A stretch of 64,000 nt of DNA from Oceanococcus sp964629015 (GCA_964629015.1 CAZVMN010000001.1:1-64000), one strand, 5' to 3'. Shown: positions 32,384 to 41,694, counted from the first letter of the stretch. Program-made: numbers and translations. The notes: generated by a model not told the origin, from the letters alone.

Positions 32384-33739
32384 CTAATGCGGCATCAACT
32401 GCAGATGTGCCTCAATCGGCTGCCCCTGGTTCAGCAACGGCGCATGGGTGTTGGCATTCAGCTCCACCCGCAGCGTGTGGGGAGCATCACTAGGTAGCGA
32501 CAAGTGATACCAGGCGCCGTAAACCCGCGCCCACTTCTTGCCATCGACATACACATGGGCATGACCCTCACCTTCACGGTGGTCCTGGTTCACGGCCTCA
32601 GGTGCGAAACGAAAATGGCGCGTTTGGATATGGATATTCCACCCCGAGACCTCATCCGGGTAGGCCACAACCGCTAACGCGGGCGCCGGCTCGGTGACCT
32701 CAATGCCACTCATCGCCGCGTGATCGTGATGCGCGCCATGCTCCTGCGCCATGTGCGACGTGGCATGTGATTCGTCAGTCTGGGGGTCTTCTTGCGATTG
32801 CCACGATGACATACCGTGCAGGGTGACCGGCTGATCGTCCACACGCAGCGCAATGGACCAGTGCTGCATGGAGGCCGTCGAATCGGTGATCAGGGTCCGT
32901 GGCTCCAACCAACTAAAGCGATCACCTGCGGCAACCTGCTGCCACTGCACGCCGCTTTGGGTGACTTCGACGGGCAGCTGAACCCGCCCCCATTCACGCC
33001 AAGTCGGGCTCGCGACATTGGCCAGGACTTGGCCGTTGGCGATCAGGATAAACGGCTCATCGTGCTGCCCGAGCACGGTCACCGCCTGACTTGAGCGATT
33101 GTGCAGAAGAATGGCATCGATCGGCCCGGGGACAAGTTGCGCCACCACACCCTCGGCAAGCTTGCCTGAGGGCATGAAATGCACCCGCCGCTGCCGTTTT
33201 TCTTCGCGACGCATGACATATTCGCCGCGAATCTCACGACGCTGGCCGTCCACCTGCGCAGGAATACGCCACTGCCCCACCACCTGCCGGGCTTGGCGCT
33301 CCAGGTCCGCGGCGGGTAATTCATCTTCGTTCGACAAACGCGGATCAAACCAACCCCAACTGGTTCGCGCACTCACCTGAGACCACTGCGGAGATGCCTG
33401 CGGCGAACGGGCTTTTTCTGGCACCACCAAGCCGGTGGTGGAATAGGTGTTGTACCAAGCTGCCGAAGTGAGATTGGCATGAACGCCATCGGGGCCGATG
33501 CGCAGAAAAGGCACATCATGCTGATCCAAAATCTCAACCGTTTTATCGCTCTGATTCTCCAGCAGAATCTGCGGCGCCAGCGTATCGCGCAACTGAATCA
33601 CGACACCATCCCACGCGGGATCCGGTGGCAACAGCACTGCACGCACTTGTGGACCTGGCCCACTGTGCGCGCCTGCGACACCGGCGAAAAGCCACGCGGC
33701 GGCAACCCATCGCCGCCACGTGGCCGAACGCTTACCCAT
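32384..33739 (-). CDS. Exported His-rich metal-binding-like protein beside copper-radical oxidase
   Basis: This 451-residue protein has a signal peptide (cleavage near AGA-HS, residue 24). Two copies of a beta-rich domain carry the repeated motif LDQHDVPFLRI (71-81) and LGQHDEPFILI (223-233). A His/Met-rich linker spans 325-343 (seven His and Met side chains in 16 residues). The C-terminal domain (355-451) has several His, including H393 and H395 in GEGHAHVYVDGKKWARVYGAWYHL. The ATG shares one base with the oxidase stop (TGATG), so the pair is coupled. I infer a metal, probably copper, handling or accessory role; the family is not one I can name with certainty. Confidence 0.72.
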   Translation of the reverse strand: MGKRSATWRRWVAAAWLFAGVAGAHSGPGPQVRAVLLPPDPAWDGVVIQLRDTLAPQILLENQSDKTVEILDQHDVPFLRIGPDGVHANLTSAAWYNTYSTTGLVVPEKARSPQASPQWSQVSARTSWGWFDPRLSNEDELPAADLERQARQVVGQWRIPAQVDGQRREIRGEYVMRREEKRQRRVHFMPSGKLAEGVVAQLVPGPIDAILLHNRSSQAVTVLGQHDEPFILIANGQVLANVASPTWREWGRVQLPVEVTQSGVQWQQVAAGDRFSWLEPRTLITDSTASMQHWSIALRVDDQPVTLHGMSSWQSQEDPQTDESHATSHMAQEHGAHHDHAAMSGIEVTEPAPALAVVAYPDEVSGWNIHIQTRHFRFAPEAVNQDHREGEGHAHVYVDGKKWARVYGAWYHLSLPSDAPHTLRVELNANTHAPLLNQGQPIEAHLQLMPH

Positions 33740-36063
33740 CAGATCTGGCAAGCCAAGTCCGCGCCGGACACAACGATGGGCAAGGACACAGAAGGCACCA
33801 GACCTTGCTCATCGCGCGTCACGATGAAGAGCATGTACTCACCTGGCGGCACCACGGCCTGTTCGGCAGGCATCCGCACACGCAGCCCAGCCTCATCACG
33901 CTCGACGATCGCCAATTCCACATTGCGCTGATCACCGTCGACCAAGTGTGTGAGGGTCGGGCGACGCACCAGCACAACGCTCTCCACATCCGCCGCATCC
34001 GGCGTGCGAACGTTCAGGATCTCACCCACCGATACGCTGTCCGGTGCGGCGTCAAGCTGAGGCCTCGCCCGAAACACATAGGGTGGGTGATAGATTTCGA
34101 AGGACGGGTCGCGACCAAAGTTTGGCGAAATCCCCAGCCCCGTGAGATTGATGCTGTAGGCATAGCCCGTGTCGATCGGCGCATGCCCACCGACCAAAAC
34201 CCGCCCGTCGGGCAACAAAATCGCCGAGTTGTGGTAGGTCCGCGGATTGTTCTGGGTGGCCATCGGACGCCAGGTCTCGGTGGTGGGATCGAAAATTTCG
34301 GTTTGCGTGATCGGCCTGGCGGTGCCGGGCAACACCACTTCGTCGTGCGAGGCGCCCGAGAACATCATGACTTCACCGGTCGGCAACAATACCGCCTGGC
34401 CAAACCAGCGCCCTTGATTCAACGGCCCGGTCAGACGTGAACGGTAATTCATCTCCTCATCCGACATGGTCACCGTATCGATACGCGATGCACTGACACC
34501 AAGGACGGCACCAGGGCTGGTTGCGGTGACGGCACCCAACACGCCGCCGGCGGTCAGGAATTCCGCGCGCGCGTATTTGCCGGTTTGCGGATCGGGTTTC
34601 AGTGGCAGCATGACCGAGGTGGTCGACCCACGAAAGCCCCCGAAGACTGCGTTTTGGACCAGCTCGACGACGCCATTGCTGAGCCCTTCCATCACCGGAT
34701 CAAACACGCTCGCCGGTGCGCCGGCCAGATCCTCAAGCAGGTTGGTCACGATCGACGCGGTGGCTTGCCCCAACTCGTTGTTGGTCGGATTGAGAGCCTG
34801 GGTCAGGGTGTCCAGACCCAAAGCATTCAACTCCAAAGGCAGCCCGGCGTAACCCAAATCAGTCCAGGAGCGACTGACCGGATCGTAAGCACCAACGATG
34901 TTCCATAAGGCCTGATCATAGGCCTGGCCAAACGGATTGAAGGCTTGCCCGCCACCGTTGTAGTAGACCTGCCCGTTGGGCAACAAGTGCATGCGCGGAT
35001 ACAGCGGCAGGGAGCGCTGCGCAGGACCACCGTTGTCCTGCCAAGTCGCACAACCCAGGTCATAAGTTTCGGTTTCGACGACGTTGCGTCCGGACTGCAA
35101 TGGGTTGTCCGGGTATACCGGTTTGAGCAACTTCGACACACCACTGGCAACGAACTGGTCACCGCTGGCCAAGGACACCAGGGTGGGGTACCAACGCCCG
35201 AAATTCATGTCGGCCAGTTGAATCCAGCTGTTGGTGTCCGGGTTGAACAGGCGTGCAGCGTTTAAACCTTCCAACTCCACCACACCGATGTTGAACGGGG
35301 TACTGATCCCCGGCTCGGAGTAGTAGTTGGTGCCCCCGACTGCCAACAGCATGCCATTGGGCAGAGCATTGATATCGGCGCAGAACAGCGACCCACTGTT
35401 GCGTCGTGGGTCATCCGCATCGGTGTTCAGCAGACAGCCTGGCAGCAGACAGCGCGCCTCATCGACAGCACCGCCATCCAGCGGGTCGGGCAAGGTCCAG
35501 GTCGCTTCCTCGTCGCCCAGCGACAGCACCCGGGTTTGTTCATTGATCAGCACCTGCCCGCCCTCGGTCACGATACTGAACTCGGCCGACTCCGTACCTT
35601 CTAAAGCGCTGAAGAACAGCATGTCGCCGTCTCCCAATAGCGCAATGCTCCCGGCCCCGGGTTTGCAGTTGATCGGCCGGTCGTCCTCATCGAACTCACA
35701 GTTGTCAGTGCGTTCAGTGCGTCGCAAGGGATTGTCGATGGGCAAATCGTTGCCAAGCTGTGAATCTGACGCCTCACGGTCGTAGATCACAGGCTCTTCA
35801 AAGGGCGGTGTGAAACCGCCCAATTCCAGACATTCCGCCTCGCTGGCGCAGGCCACTGGGAGAACAGCGGCTTTGGAAAACAAGCCTGGCTGAGCGGGCA
35901 CCACACCACCGTCATCACTCACAGCGCTGCCATCATCGTCAGCGCGCGAGGCGCTGCCCACGTCATCCCGGCCACCCTGACAACCAGCGACTGACAACGC
36001 CAACACGATCAAACCCAGCCCCAGGCGCACGTCTGCGCGTGGTGCGCATTCCGTCAATTTCAT
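33739..36063 (-). CDS. Galactose oxidase-like copper-radical oxidase, lipoprotein
   Basis: This 774-residue protein has lipobox SVAGC (Cys28), an acidic linker, Kelch-type propeller blades and a C-terminal DUF1929/early-set domain (about 665-768). All five galactose/glyoxal oxidase active-site residues have counterparts. Cys228 (SLFCADINAL) and Tyr292 (GRWYPTL) would form the thioether cofactor. Tyr610-His611 (PRTYHNSAILLPDG) and His706 (LVRRPTLTHLVDGDQR) are the other copper ligands. Such enzymes oxidise alcohols or aldehydes and release hydrogen peroxide. An unusual insert lies at about 405-475. AGGAGG precedes the ATG. The substrate is unknown. Confidence 0.88.
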   Translation of the reverse strand: MKLTECAPRADVRLGLGLIVLALSVAGCQGGRDDVGSASRADDDGSAVSDDGGVVPAQPGLFSKAAVLPVACASEAECLELGGFTPPFEEPVIYDREASDSQLGNDLPIDNPLRRTERTDNCEFDEDDRPINCKPGAGSIALLGDGDMLFFSALEGTESAEFSIVTEGGQVLINEQTRVLSLGDEEATWTLPDPLDGGAVDEARCLLPGCLLNTDADDPRRNSGSLFCADINALPNGMLLAVGGTNYYSEPGISTPFNIGVVELEGLNAARLFNPDTNSWIQLADMNFGRWYPTLVSLASGDQFVASGVSKLLKPVYPDNPLQSGRNVVETETYDLGCATWQDNGGPAQRSLPLYPRMHLLPNGQVYYNGGGQAFNPFGQAYDQALWNIVGAYDPVSRSWTDLGYAGLPLELNALGLDTLTQALNPTNNELGQATASIVTNLLEDLAGAPASVFDPVMEGLSNGVVELVQNAVFGGFRGSTTSVMLPLKPDPQTGKYARAEFLTAGGVLGAVTATSPGAVLGVSASRIDTVTMSDEEMNYRSRLTGPLNQGRWFGQAVLLPTGEVMMFSGASHDEVVLPGTARPITQTEIFDPTTETWRPMATQNNPRTYHNSAILLPDGRVLVGGHAPIDTGYAYSINLTGLGISPNFGRDPSFEIYHPPYVFRARPQLDAAPDSVSVGEILNVRTPDAADVESVVLVRRPTLTHLVDGDQRNVELAIVERDEAGLRVRMPAEQAVVPPGEYMLFIVTRDEQGLVPSVSLPIVVSGADLACQI

Positions 36064-36139
36064 AGCTCCTCCTGTTTTTTAGATCAAGCGTCTGTGTTGC
36101 ACAGCGCTACTCGCCCTCCATTTACGTGGCGGGGATGAA

Positions 36140-36208
36140 TTTGGATGCACAAGCATTGATAAAAAAGTCTTGCCCAGATCGGAACCCGATTTCAGGCATG
36201 CATCCAAA
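36140..36208. promoter_or_regulatory. Widely spaced 10-base inverted repeat in the divergent promoter region
   Basis: TTTGGATGCA (36140-36149) and TGCATCCAAA (36199-36208) are exact reverse complements separated by 49 bases. They lie in the 281-base gap between the divergent copper-oxidase and DUF1302 genes. The spacing suits two half-sites or looping operators for a shared regulator rather than a terminator. This is inference from symmetry alone. Confidence 0.45.
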
Positions 36209-36239
36209 ACCACGCTGACCACGTAGTGCTATGAAAGAT

Positions 36240-36269
36240 TTGACCTAGGAGACACAGCGCCTCTACTGT
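36240..36269 (+). promoter_or_regulatory. Candidate promoter for the DUF1302/DUF1329 genes
   Basis: TTGACC (36240-36245), an 18-base spacer and TACTGT (36264-36269) form a fair sigma-70-type promoter about 75 bases before the DUF1302 ATG. A small hairpin (ACCGGC-CTTC-GCCGGT, about 36312-36327) lies in the predicted leader before the AGGAG ribosome site. Confidence 0.4.
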
Positions 36270-36344
36270 TCGAGCGTGAGGTATCACGCTTTAGACCAAT
36301 AAAAACTGACCGGCCTTCGCCGGTTGAACGACAGGAGACACACT

Positions 36345-38291
36345 ATGCCGGCATTGCAATGTCGGACGCTTGCTGTGGCATCTTCGATGCTATTCGGCGT
36401 CACTGCTATTCCCGCGCACGCGGCTTCTTATCTGCTGGGCCCGCTTGATGTCCAGGTCGACACCACGCTGTCCGCCGGGGTCAGCCTGCGCATGAGCGAT
36501 CCGGATGCGGATCAGATTGCGATCAGTAACGGCGGCACCTCACGCTCCGCCAACGGTGATGATGGCAACCTTGGTTACAAAGCGGGCGATGTGGTCTCCT
36601 CGGCCGTCAAAGCCACTTTCGATATCGACGCATCATTGACGCGTCAATTCGGGTTGTTCTCGCGTATTTCCGCGTTCTACAACCCCGAAGCTGACAATGC
36701 TGGCGACCTTGAGGCACGCCTGAACGCCAATGACGGCGCCGGACGCTCGCGTGTTCGCGGTGAGGCCGAACTGGGCCGCCGCGGCCACAGCCGCCTGGAT
36801 TCCGAGATCGAACTTCTCGATCTGTTCGCTTACGGCAGCTTCCGACTGGGTGACCGCTCGATCCTGATCCAGGCCGGCAATCAAGTGGTCAACTGGGGTG
36901 AAAGCACCTTCATCGGTAACAGCATCAACGTGCTGAACCCCATTGATGTGGTCAAATTTCGCCTGCCCGGCGCCGAGCTCAAGGAAGCGCTGACCCCAAC
37001 GCCGATGTTGTGGATCGGTGGCTCGATCACCGACAACCTCAGCGCTGAGCTGGTCTGGATGGCCGATTGGAGGGAAGTCGAGATCGATCCGCGCGGGAGC
37101 TATTTCTCGACCAATGACTTTGCCTCGGACGATGGCGACAATGTCGTGGTCAGTTTTGGTCGCCGACATGACGACAACACGCGCCCATTCGCCGTGCTCA
37201 ATGACGATCCGACCGACGACGGCGCCCAGCAAGCCTGGGTGCCACGCGAGACCAATCGCGACCCTGGTGATCAAACCCACCAGGCCGGTTTTGCTCTGCG
37301 CTACTTTGCAGAATGGCTGAATGCCACCGAGTTTGGTCTGTACTACCTGAACTACCACAGCCGCTTGCCGTTGGTTTCGGCCATTCGCGGCGCGGCCACC
37401 AACCCGGGCAACCTGGGTGCTCCGATCTGTTCCGATGACTCAACTGACGCCAGTTGCCGGGCCAGCTATTTTGTCGAGTATCCGGAAGACATCCAGCTTT
37501 ATGGCCTGAGCTTCAACACCACCGCGCCGGGCGGCGTGGCCGTGCAGGGTGAAGTCTCCTACCGACCGAACAATCCGGTGCAAATCAGCGGTGCAGAGGT
37601 TGTTCTGAGTTCGCTGGTGCCAGCAGGCTCGGTCCTGCGCCCCACCGGTGCAGAACTGGGCGAAACCATCCGTGGTTATGAGCGCGTTGCCACAACCCAA
37701 GCGCAGGTCACCTTGACCAAAGCGATGGGGCCGAGCTTCGGCGCCAGCCAGTGGGTTTTGCTCTCTGAATTTGGCTACACCCACCAGGATCTGTCCGACC
37801 TGCCCTTCAACGGCCCTGGCGCCGCCCTGCCTTCGTGCGCGCAACCCGGAGGCGCCGCGCTACTTGCCGCGGTTTCCAACGGTTCCTGTCAGGAAGCTGT
37901 CGGAGGCGGCTTCGCGACCAAGTCGTCCTGGGGCTATCGCTTCGTCACGCGTTTGGATTACACCAACGTGTTTGCCTCAATCAACATGTCGCCACGCTTG
38001 GTCTGGTTCCACAACGTCAACGGCGTGAGCAGCAATTTCAACGAGGACAGCAACATCCTCGCCGTCGGTATGAGCTTCGACTACCTGCAACGCTGGCAGG
38101 CCGACATCGCCTACACCAGCTTCCTCGGCGGTCGCAGCTACAGCGGCACGGACCCGGTCGCACCGGGCACGCAGCTCAACGAAACCACCTTCGCACCGGG
38201 CTCAGCAGATCAGCCGGCCAGCTTCTCGACCAGCTCCAACCCCTCCGCCGATCGCGATTTCCTCGCGATTTCGATCAGCTACGCATTCTGA
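36345..38291 (+). CDS. DUF1302 family outer-membrane-type protein
   Basis: This 648-residue protein has a signal peptide (cleavage at AHA-AS, residue 24). The body is beta-rich with many Gly, Asn and aromatic residues, ending in a terminal aromatic (ISISYAF) typical of outer-membrane beta-barrels. GDRSILIQAGNQVVNWGES and NPIDVVKFRLPGAELKEA are hallmark DUF1302 segments. DUF1302 genes regularly pair with DUF1329, as here, often near RND exporters or lipid/sterol metabolism genes. AGGAG precedes the ATG. The function is not established; transport of a hydrophobic substrate is a reasonable guess. Confidence 0.88.
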   Translation: MPALQCRTLAVASSMLFGVTAIPAHAASYLLGPLDVQVDTTLSAGVSLRMSDPDADQIAISNGGTSRSANGDDGNLGYKAGDVVSSAVKATFDIDASLTRQFGLFSRISAFYNPEADNAGDLEARLNANDGAGRSRVRGEAELGRRGHSRLDSEIELLDLFAYGSFRLGDRSILIQAGNQVVNWGESTFIGNSINVLNPIDVVKFRLPGAELKEALTPTPMLWIGGSITDNLSAELVWMADWREVEIDPRGSYFSTNDFASDDGDNVVVSFGRRHDDNTRPFAVLNDDPTDDGAQQAWVPRETNRDPGDQTHQAGFALRYFAEWLNATEFGLYYLNYHSRLPLVSAIRGAATNPGNLGAPICSDDSTDASCRASYFVEYPEDIQLYGLSFNTTAPGGVAVQGEVSYRPNNPVQISGAEVVLSSLVPAGSVLRPTGAELGETIRGYERVATTQAQVTLTKAMGPSFGASQWVLLSEFGYTHQDLSDLPFNGPGAALPSCAQPGGAALLAAVSNGSCQEAVGGGFATKSSWGYRFVTRLDYTNVFASINMSPRLVWFHNVNGVSSNFNEDSNILAVGMSFDYLQRWQADIAYTSFLGGRSYSGTDPVAPGTQLNETTFAPGSADQPASFSTSSNPSADRDFLAISISYAF

Positions 38292-38311
38292 GCCAGACCA
38301 AGGACCCACTG

Positions 38312-39673
38312 ATGAAAAAAATGACCTTCATCCTCACGTTGATTTCCGCGGTCACTGGCTCACACAGTGCCTGGGCCGCGGTATCACCGGAGCAAGCCCA
38401 ACAACTGGGGAAGAACCTCACCCCGATTGGTGCGGAAAAAGCCGGCAACAAAGCCGGCACGATTCCGGCCTGGACTGGCGGCATCAAAAACATTCCGCCG
38501 GGTTTCAAAAAAGGCGGGCATTACCCCGATCCTTGGGCGGATGACGCCCCTTTGTTCACTATCGATGCAAGCAACTACCAGAAACATGCCGAGCACCTGA
38601 CGCCCGGCCAGATCGCGTTGTTCAAGCGCTATCCGGAAACCCGCAAGATGCTGGTTTATCCGAGTCGTCGCAGCGCGCTGTACCCGCAAGGCATTTATGA
38701 CGAGACCCGCGCTAACGCCACACGGGTTGAGTTGCTCGACGGTGGTAACGGTTTCAGTGGCACAACCGGTGGGTTTCCTTTCCCCATTCCGCAAGACGGC
38801 CTGGAAGTGATCTGGAATCATCTGACCGTCTACAAAGGCGACACCTATGCGACCAGTTGGTCGCAAGCGCCGGTGACGGCCAGCGGTGACTACAACCTGG
38901 TCGAGTTCGACTACGAGTACGACTTCGTCTACGGCAACCAAAGCAAATCGCCCGAGGAACGCCAGGACAATCTGTTGTTCTACTTCCTGCAGATGGTTCA
39001 GGCGCCGCCACGCCTGGCGGGGTCGATCCTGCTGGTTTACGACTACGCGGATCAGATCAAGCAGCCGCGTAAAGCGTGGACCTACAACCCCGGACAACGC
39101 CGTGTACGACTCGCCCCCAACGTCGCCTATGACAATCCGGGCACGGCCGCCGATGGTCTGCGTACCAACGATGACTTCTTCATGTACAACGGCGCCACCG
39201 ACCGTTATGACTGGGAATTGGTTGGCAAGAAAGAAATCTATATCCCGTACAACAGCTACAAGATCAACGGCCCGGATTTGAAGATCCGCGATGTGATCCG
39301 CCCCGGACACGTCAACCCGGAACATGCCCGATATGAATTGCACCGGGTCTGGCATGTCCGCGCGACTTTGAAATCGGGCACCAGCCACATCTACAAGACG
39401 CGCGACTTCTTCCTCGACGAAGACAGCTACGTGATTCACGTTGCGGACAAATACGACAATCGTGACGAACTGTGGCGCGTCGATGAGCTGCATTCCTACA
39501 CTTACTACGACGTGCCGTTCCTCGCACCCGGTGTTGAAGTGCATCACGATCTGAATGCCGGACGCTACATCGCGCTCAGCTTAAGAAACGAAGAGCGGAC
39601 GGTGTATCAACCGATTGATCGCACCCCGGCGGATTTCCGTCCTGACACCCTGCGCAATCGCGGACGTCGCTAA
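38312..39673 (+). CDS. DUF1329 family exported protein
   Basis: This 453-residue protein has a signal peptide (cleavage near AWA-AV, residue 23). It carries the DUF1329 start LGKNLTPIGAEKAGNKAGTIPAW, then FPFPIPQDGLEVIWNHLTVY, AWTYNPGQRRVRLAPNVAYD and YELHRVWHVRATLK. The domain resembles LolA/LolB-like lipid-binding folds in shape, suggesting a periplasmic or outer-membrane carrier. It begins 20 bases after DUF1302 with AGGA upstream, so the two form an operon closed by a terminator. Confidence 0.88.
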   Translation: MKKMTFILTLISAVTGSHSAWAAVSPEQAQQLGKNLTPIGAEKAGNKAGTIPAWTGGIKNIPPGFKKGGHYPDPWADDAPLFTIDASNYQKHAEHLTPGQIALFKRYPETRKMLVYPSRRSALYPQGIYDETRANATRVELLDGGNGFSGTTGGFPFPIPQDGLEVIWNHLTVYKGDTYATSWSQAPVTASGDYNLVEFDYEYDFVYGNQSKSPEERQDNLLFYFLQMVQAPPRLAGSILLVYDYADQIKQPRKAWTYNPGQRRVRLAPNVAYDNPGTAADGLRTNDDFFMYNGATDRYDWELVGKKEIYIPYNSYKINGPDLKIRDVIRPGHVNPEHARYELHRVWHVRATLKSGTSHIYKTRDFFLDEDSYVIHVADKYDNRDELWRVDELHSYTYYDVPFLAPGVEVHHDLNAGRYIALSLRNEERTVYQPIDRTPADFRPDTLRNRGRR

Positions 39674-39690
39674 GCAAAGCGCATCACCAC

Positions 39691-39726
39691 ACGCCGCTGG
39701 CCTGCATGGGTCAGCGGCGTTTTCGT
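39691..39726 (+). terminator. Rho-independent terminator of the DUF1302/DUF1329 operon
   Basis: The stem ACGCCGCTG (39691-39699) pairs with CAGCGGCGT (39712-39720) across a 12-base loop, followed by TTTCGTTT. It lies 18 bases after the DUF1329 stop. Confidence 0.8.
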
Positions 39727-40398
39727 TTATGGCGCCTGGCTTTCGGACATCGTCGTTGGGCGTCGCAATGCCCGCCAAATGGCGCCGATGGGCAAAAAAT
39801 ACACGCCGAGAAACACGATCACCGCCGCGTACTCCGCGCCGAAGGCCTGGCTAAAGCCAATCGCCATGATGATCAGGTGCAGCTTCACCACATTGGCATA
39901 GGGCGCGGTCAGCCCATTGCGCAACTGAGCCGGGCGCAGCCATAACGGCACGTACGACAACACGCACAATGCGATGAACGCCGGGTACAGGGTCAGACAG
40001 CGCTGCAGATACGACTCGGCCTGAACGATCAAACCCGGCTCGGATGGCCCCCATTCGATGAGCGGGAAAAACAGGTTCAGAAACACGCTGTGGATGACGT
40101 GGAACATGCCGAAGTGAACGGTAAAAAACGCCAGCATGAACGCCGCCCCAGCGAACAGCACGAAGAAGACACCAACACCACTGCCCCCACGAGCCGCCAG
40201 AGCACCACCGCCGCCAAAAATCGTCACCAGCAGGGTGATATAGCCGGTGATCAGACTGGTCGACCACAACGACCACACCACATCGCCAGGCCCCCACCCC
40301 TGCACGGCCAGAAGCCACAGGGCGAAGGCGTACAACGCGGTTTCCCAACCGAGGGTGCGTAGCAAAGCGATGGCACGAGACGATGATGAAGTGGTCAT
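39727..40398 (-). CDS. DUF6498-like polytopic membrane protein
   Basis: This 223-residue protein has about six hydrophobic segments. The histidine-bearing core FFTVHFGMFHVIHSVFL (residues about 86-102) is like the DUF6498 family. The ATG at 40398 gives MTTSSSSRAIALL; another ATG at 40443 would add 15 residues, and neither has a good ribosome site. The pattern of paired His in a membrane helix could suggest metal or haem binding, but no function is known. It stands alone between two terminators. Confidence 0.7.
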   Translation of the reverse strand: MTTSSSSRAIALLRTLGWETALYAFALWLLAVQGWGPGDVVWSLWSTSLITGYITLLVTIFGGGGALAARGGSGVGVFFVLFAGAAFMLAFFTVHFGMFHVIHSVFLNLFFPLIEWGPSEPGLIVQAESYLQRCLTLYPAFIALCVLSYVPLWLRPAQLRNGLTAPYANVVKLHLIIMAIGFSQAFGAEYAAVIVFLGVYFLPIGAIWRALRRPTTMSESQAP

Positions 40399-40471
40399 GT
40401 TCGAGGTGGCATTGCATGCCCGGCGGACGTCGATCGTGGGCATGCTAGCCAGATATTTCTGAGCGCACAAA

Positions 40472-40500
40472 AAAGCCGGGGCAAGCCCGGCTTTGGTTTT
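40472..40500 (-). terminator. Rho-independent terminator of fadBA
   Basis: The stem AAAGCCGGG (40472-40480) pairs with CCCGGCTTT (40486-40494) with a 5-base loop. On the minus strand it is followed by a T run and lies 17 bases after the fadA stop. It may also work for plus-strand transcription. Confidence 0.85.
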
Positions 40501-40517
40501 TGCATGCCGTGGTTTTG

Positions 40518-41681
40518 TCAGTCCACTTTTTCCAGAATCGTTGCCACACCCTGGCCCATACCGATACACATGGTGGCCAGACCGAACTGCTGGTTCTGTT
40601 CGTTCATGATGTGCGCCAGCGCACCGGTGATCCGGGAACCCGAGCAACCCAGCGGATGGCCCAATGCGATGGCGCCGCCTTTCAGATTGACCTTGTCCTG
40701 CTGATCCAGAAGCTTGAGCTCTTTCATCACCGCCAGCGACTGCGCTGCGAACGCTTCATTGAGTTCAATCACACCGATATCGGACAGCTCCAGCCCCGCG
40801 CGCTTGAGCGCTTTTTGCGTCGCTGGCACCGGGCCGCGGCCCATCACCGACGGATCACAACCGGCACTGGCCATGGCGCGAATCTTGGCCATCGGCTTCA
40901 GACCCAGCTCATCCGCTTTCTCGCGTGACATCAGCAGCACACCCGAAGCCCCATCAGACAGTGCCGAGGAGTTGCCTGCGGTGACCGTACCACTGGCCGG
41001 GTTGAACACCGGGCGCAGTTGAGCCAGGCCTTCCAGGCTGGCATCGGCACGCACCACTTCGTCGAAGTCCACCAGGGTCGCGGCACCGTCAGCTGTGTGA
41101 CCGGCAACCTGGATCATTTCGTTGGCGAATTCACCATTGGTGTTGGCGCGATAAGCTTTCTTGTGCGAGTTGAGGGCGAATTCGTCCTGCGCTTCACGCG
41201 AGATCCCGTTCATGGTGCCGAGCAGTTCAGCAGTCAGCCCCATCATGCCGGACGCTTTGGCCACATTGACCGACAGCGCCGGATTCGGGTCCACGCCGTG
41301 GGTCATCGGCACGTGGCCCATGTGTTCGACACCGCCGCAGATGAACACATCACCCAAACCGGCGTGAATGGCGCCCGCCGCGGTGTGAATCGCGGTCATC
41401 GACGAACCACACAAACGGTTCACCGTCTGCCCGGACACCTCGTGCGGCAAGCCGGCCAGCAACGACGCCATGCGTGCGATGTTGAAACCCTGCTCCAAGG
41501 TCTGCTGCACGCAACCCCAGATCACATCTTCGATCTCTTTGGGATTGAGCGCGGCATTGCGCGCGAGCAAAGCCTTGATCACTTCGGCCGACAGATTCTC
41601 AGCGCGCACATTGCGGAACACGCCATTTTTCGAACGGCCCATAGGGGTACGGACCGCATCAACAATTACCACTTCAGTCAT
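40518..41681 (-). CDS. fadA: 3-ketoacyl-CoA thiolase FadA
   Basis: This 387-residue thiolase performs the last step of aerobic fatty acid beta-oxidation and is the beta subunit of the FadBA complex. The nucleophile Cys is in VNRLCGSSMTAIH (near residue 91). The Asn-Glu-Ala-Phe motif is ELNEAFAAQ, the His motif is GGAIALGHPLGCSG, and the second Cys is in TMCIGMGQG. The length equals the E. coli enzyme. It follows fadB by 13 bases and is closed by a hairpin terminator. Confidence 0.97.
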   Translation of the reverse strand: MTEVVIVDAVRTPMGRSKNGVFRNVRAENLSAEVIKALLARNAALNPKEIEDVIWGCVQQTLEQGFNIARMASLLAGLPHEVSGQTVNRLCGSSMTAIHTAAGAIHAGLGDVFICGGVEHMGHVPMTHGVDPNPALSVNVAKASGMMGLTAELLGTMNGISREAQDEFALNSHKKAYRANTNGEFANEMIQVAGHTADGAATLVDFDEVVRADASLEGLAQLRPVFNPASGTVTAGNSSALSDGASGVLLMSREKADELGLKPMAKIRAMASAGCDPSVMGRGPVPATQKALKRAGLELSDIGVIELNEAFAAQSLAVMKELKLLDQQDKVNLKGGAIALGHPLGCSGSRITGALAHIMNEQNQQFGLATMCIGMGQGVATILEKVD

Positions 41682-41694
41682 GGTTCAAACTCCG

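Noticed and set aside
38384..39547. 387-residue minus-strand frame opposite the DUF1329 gene
   Set aside because: It is a shadow frame. The DUF1329 protein has a signal peptide and family motifs on the plus strand.
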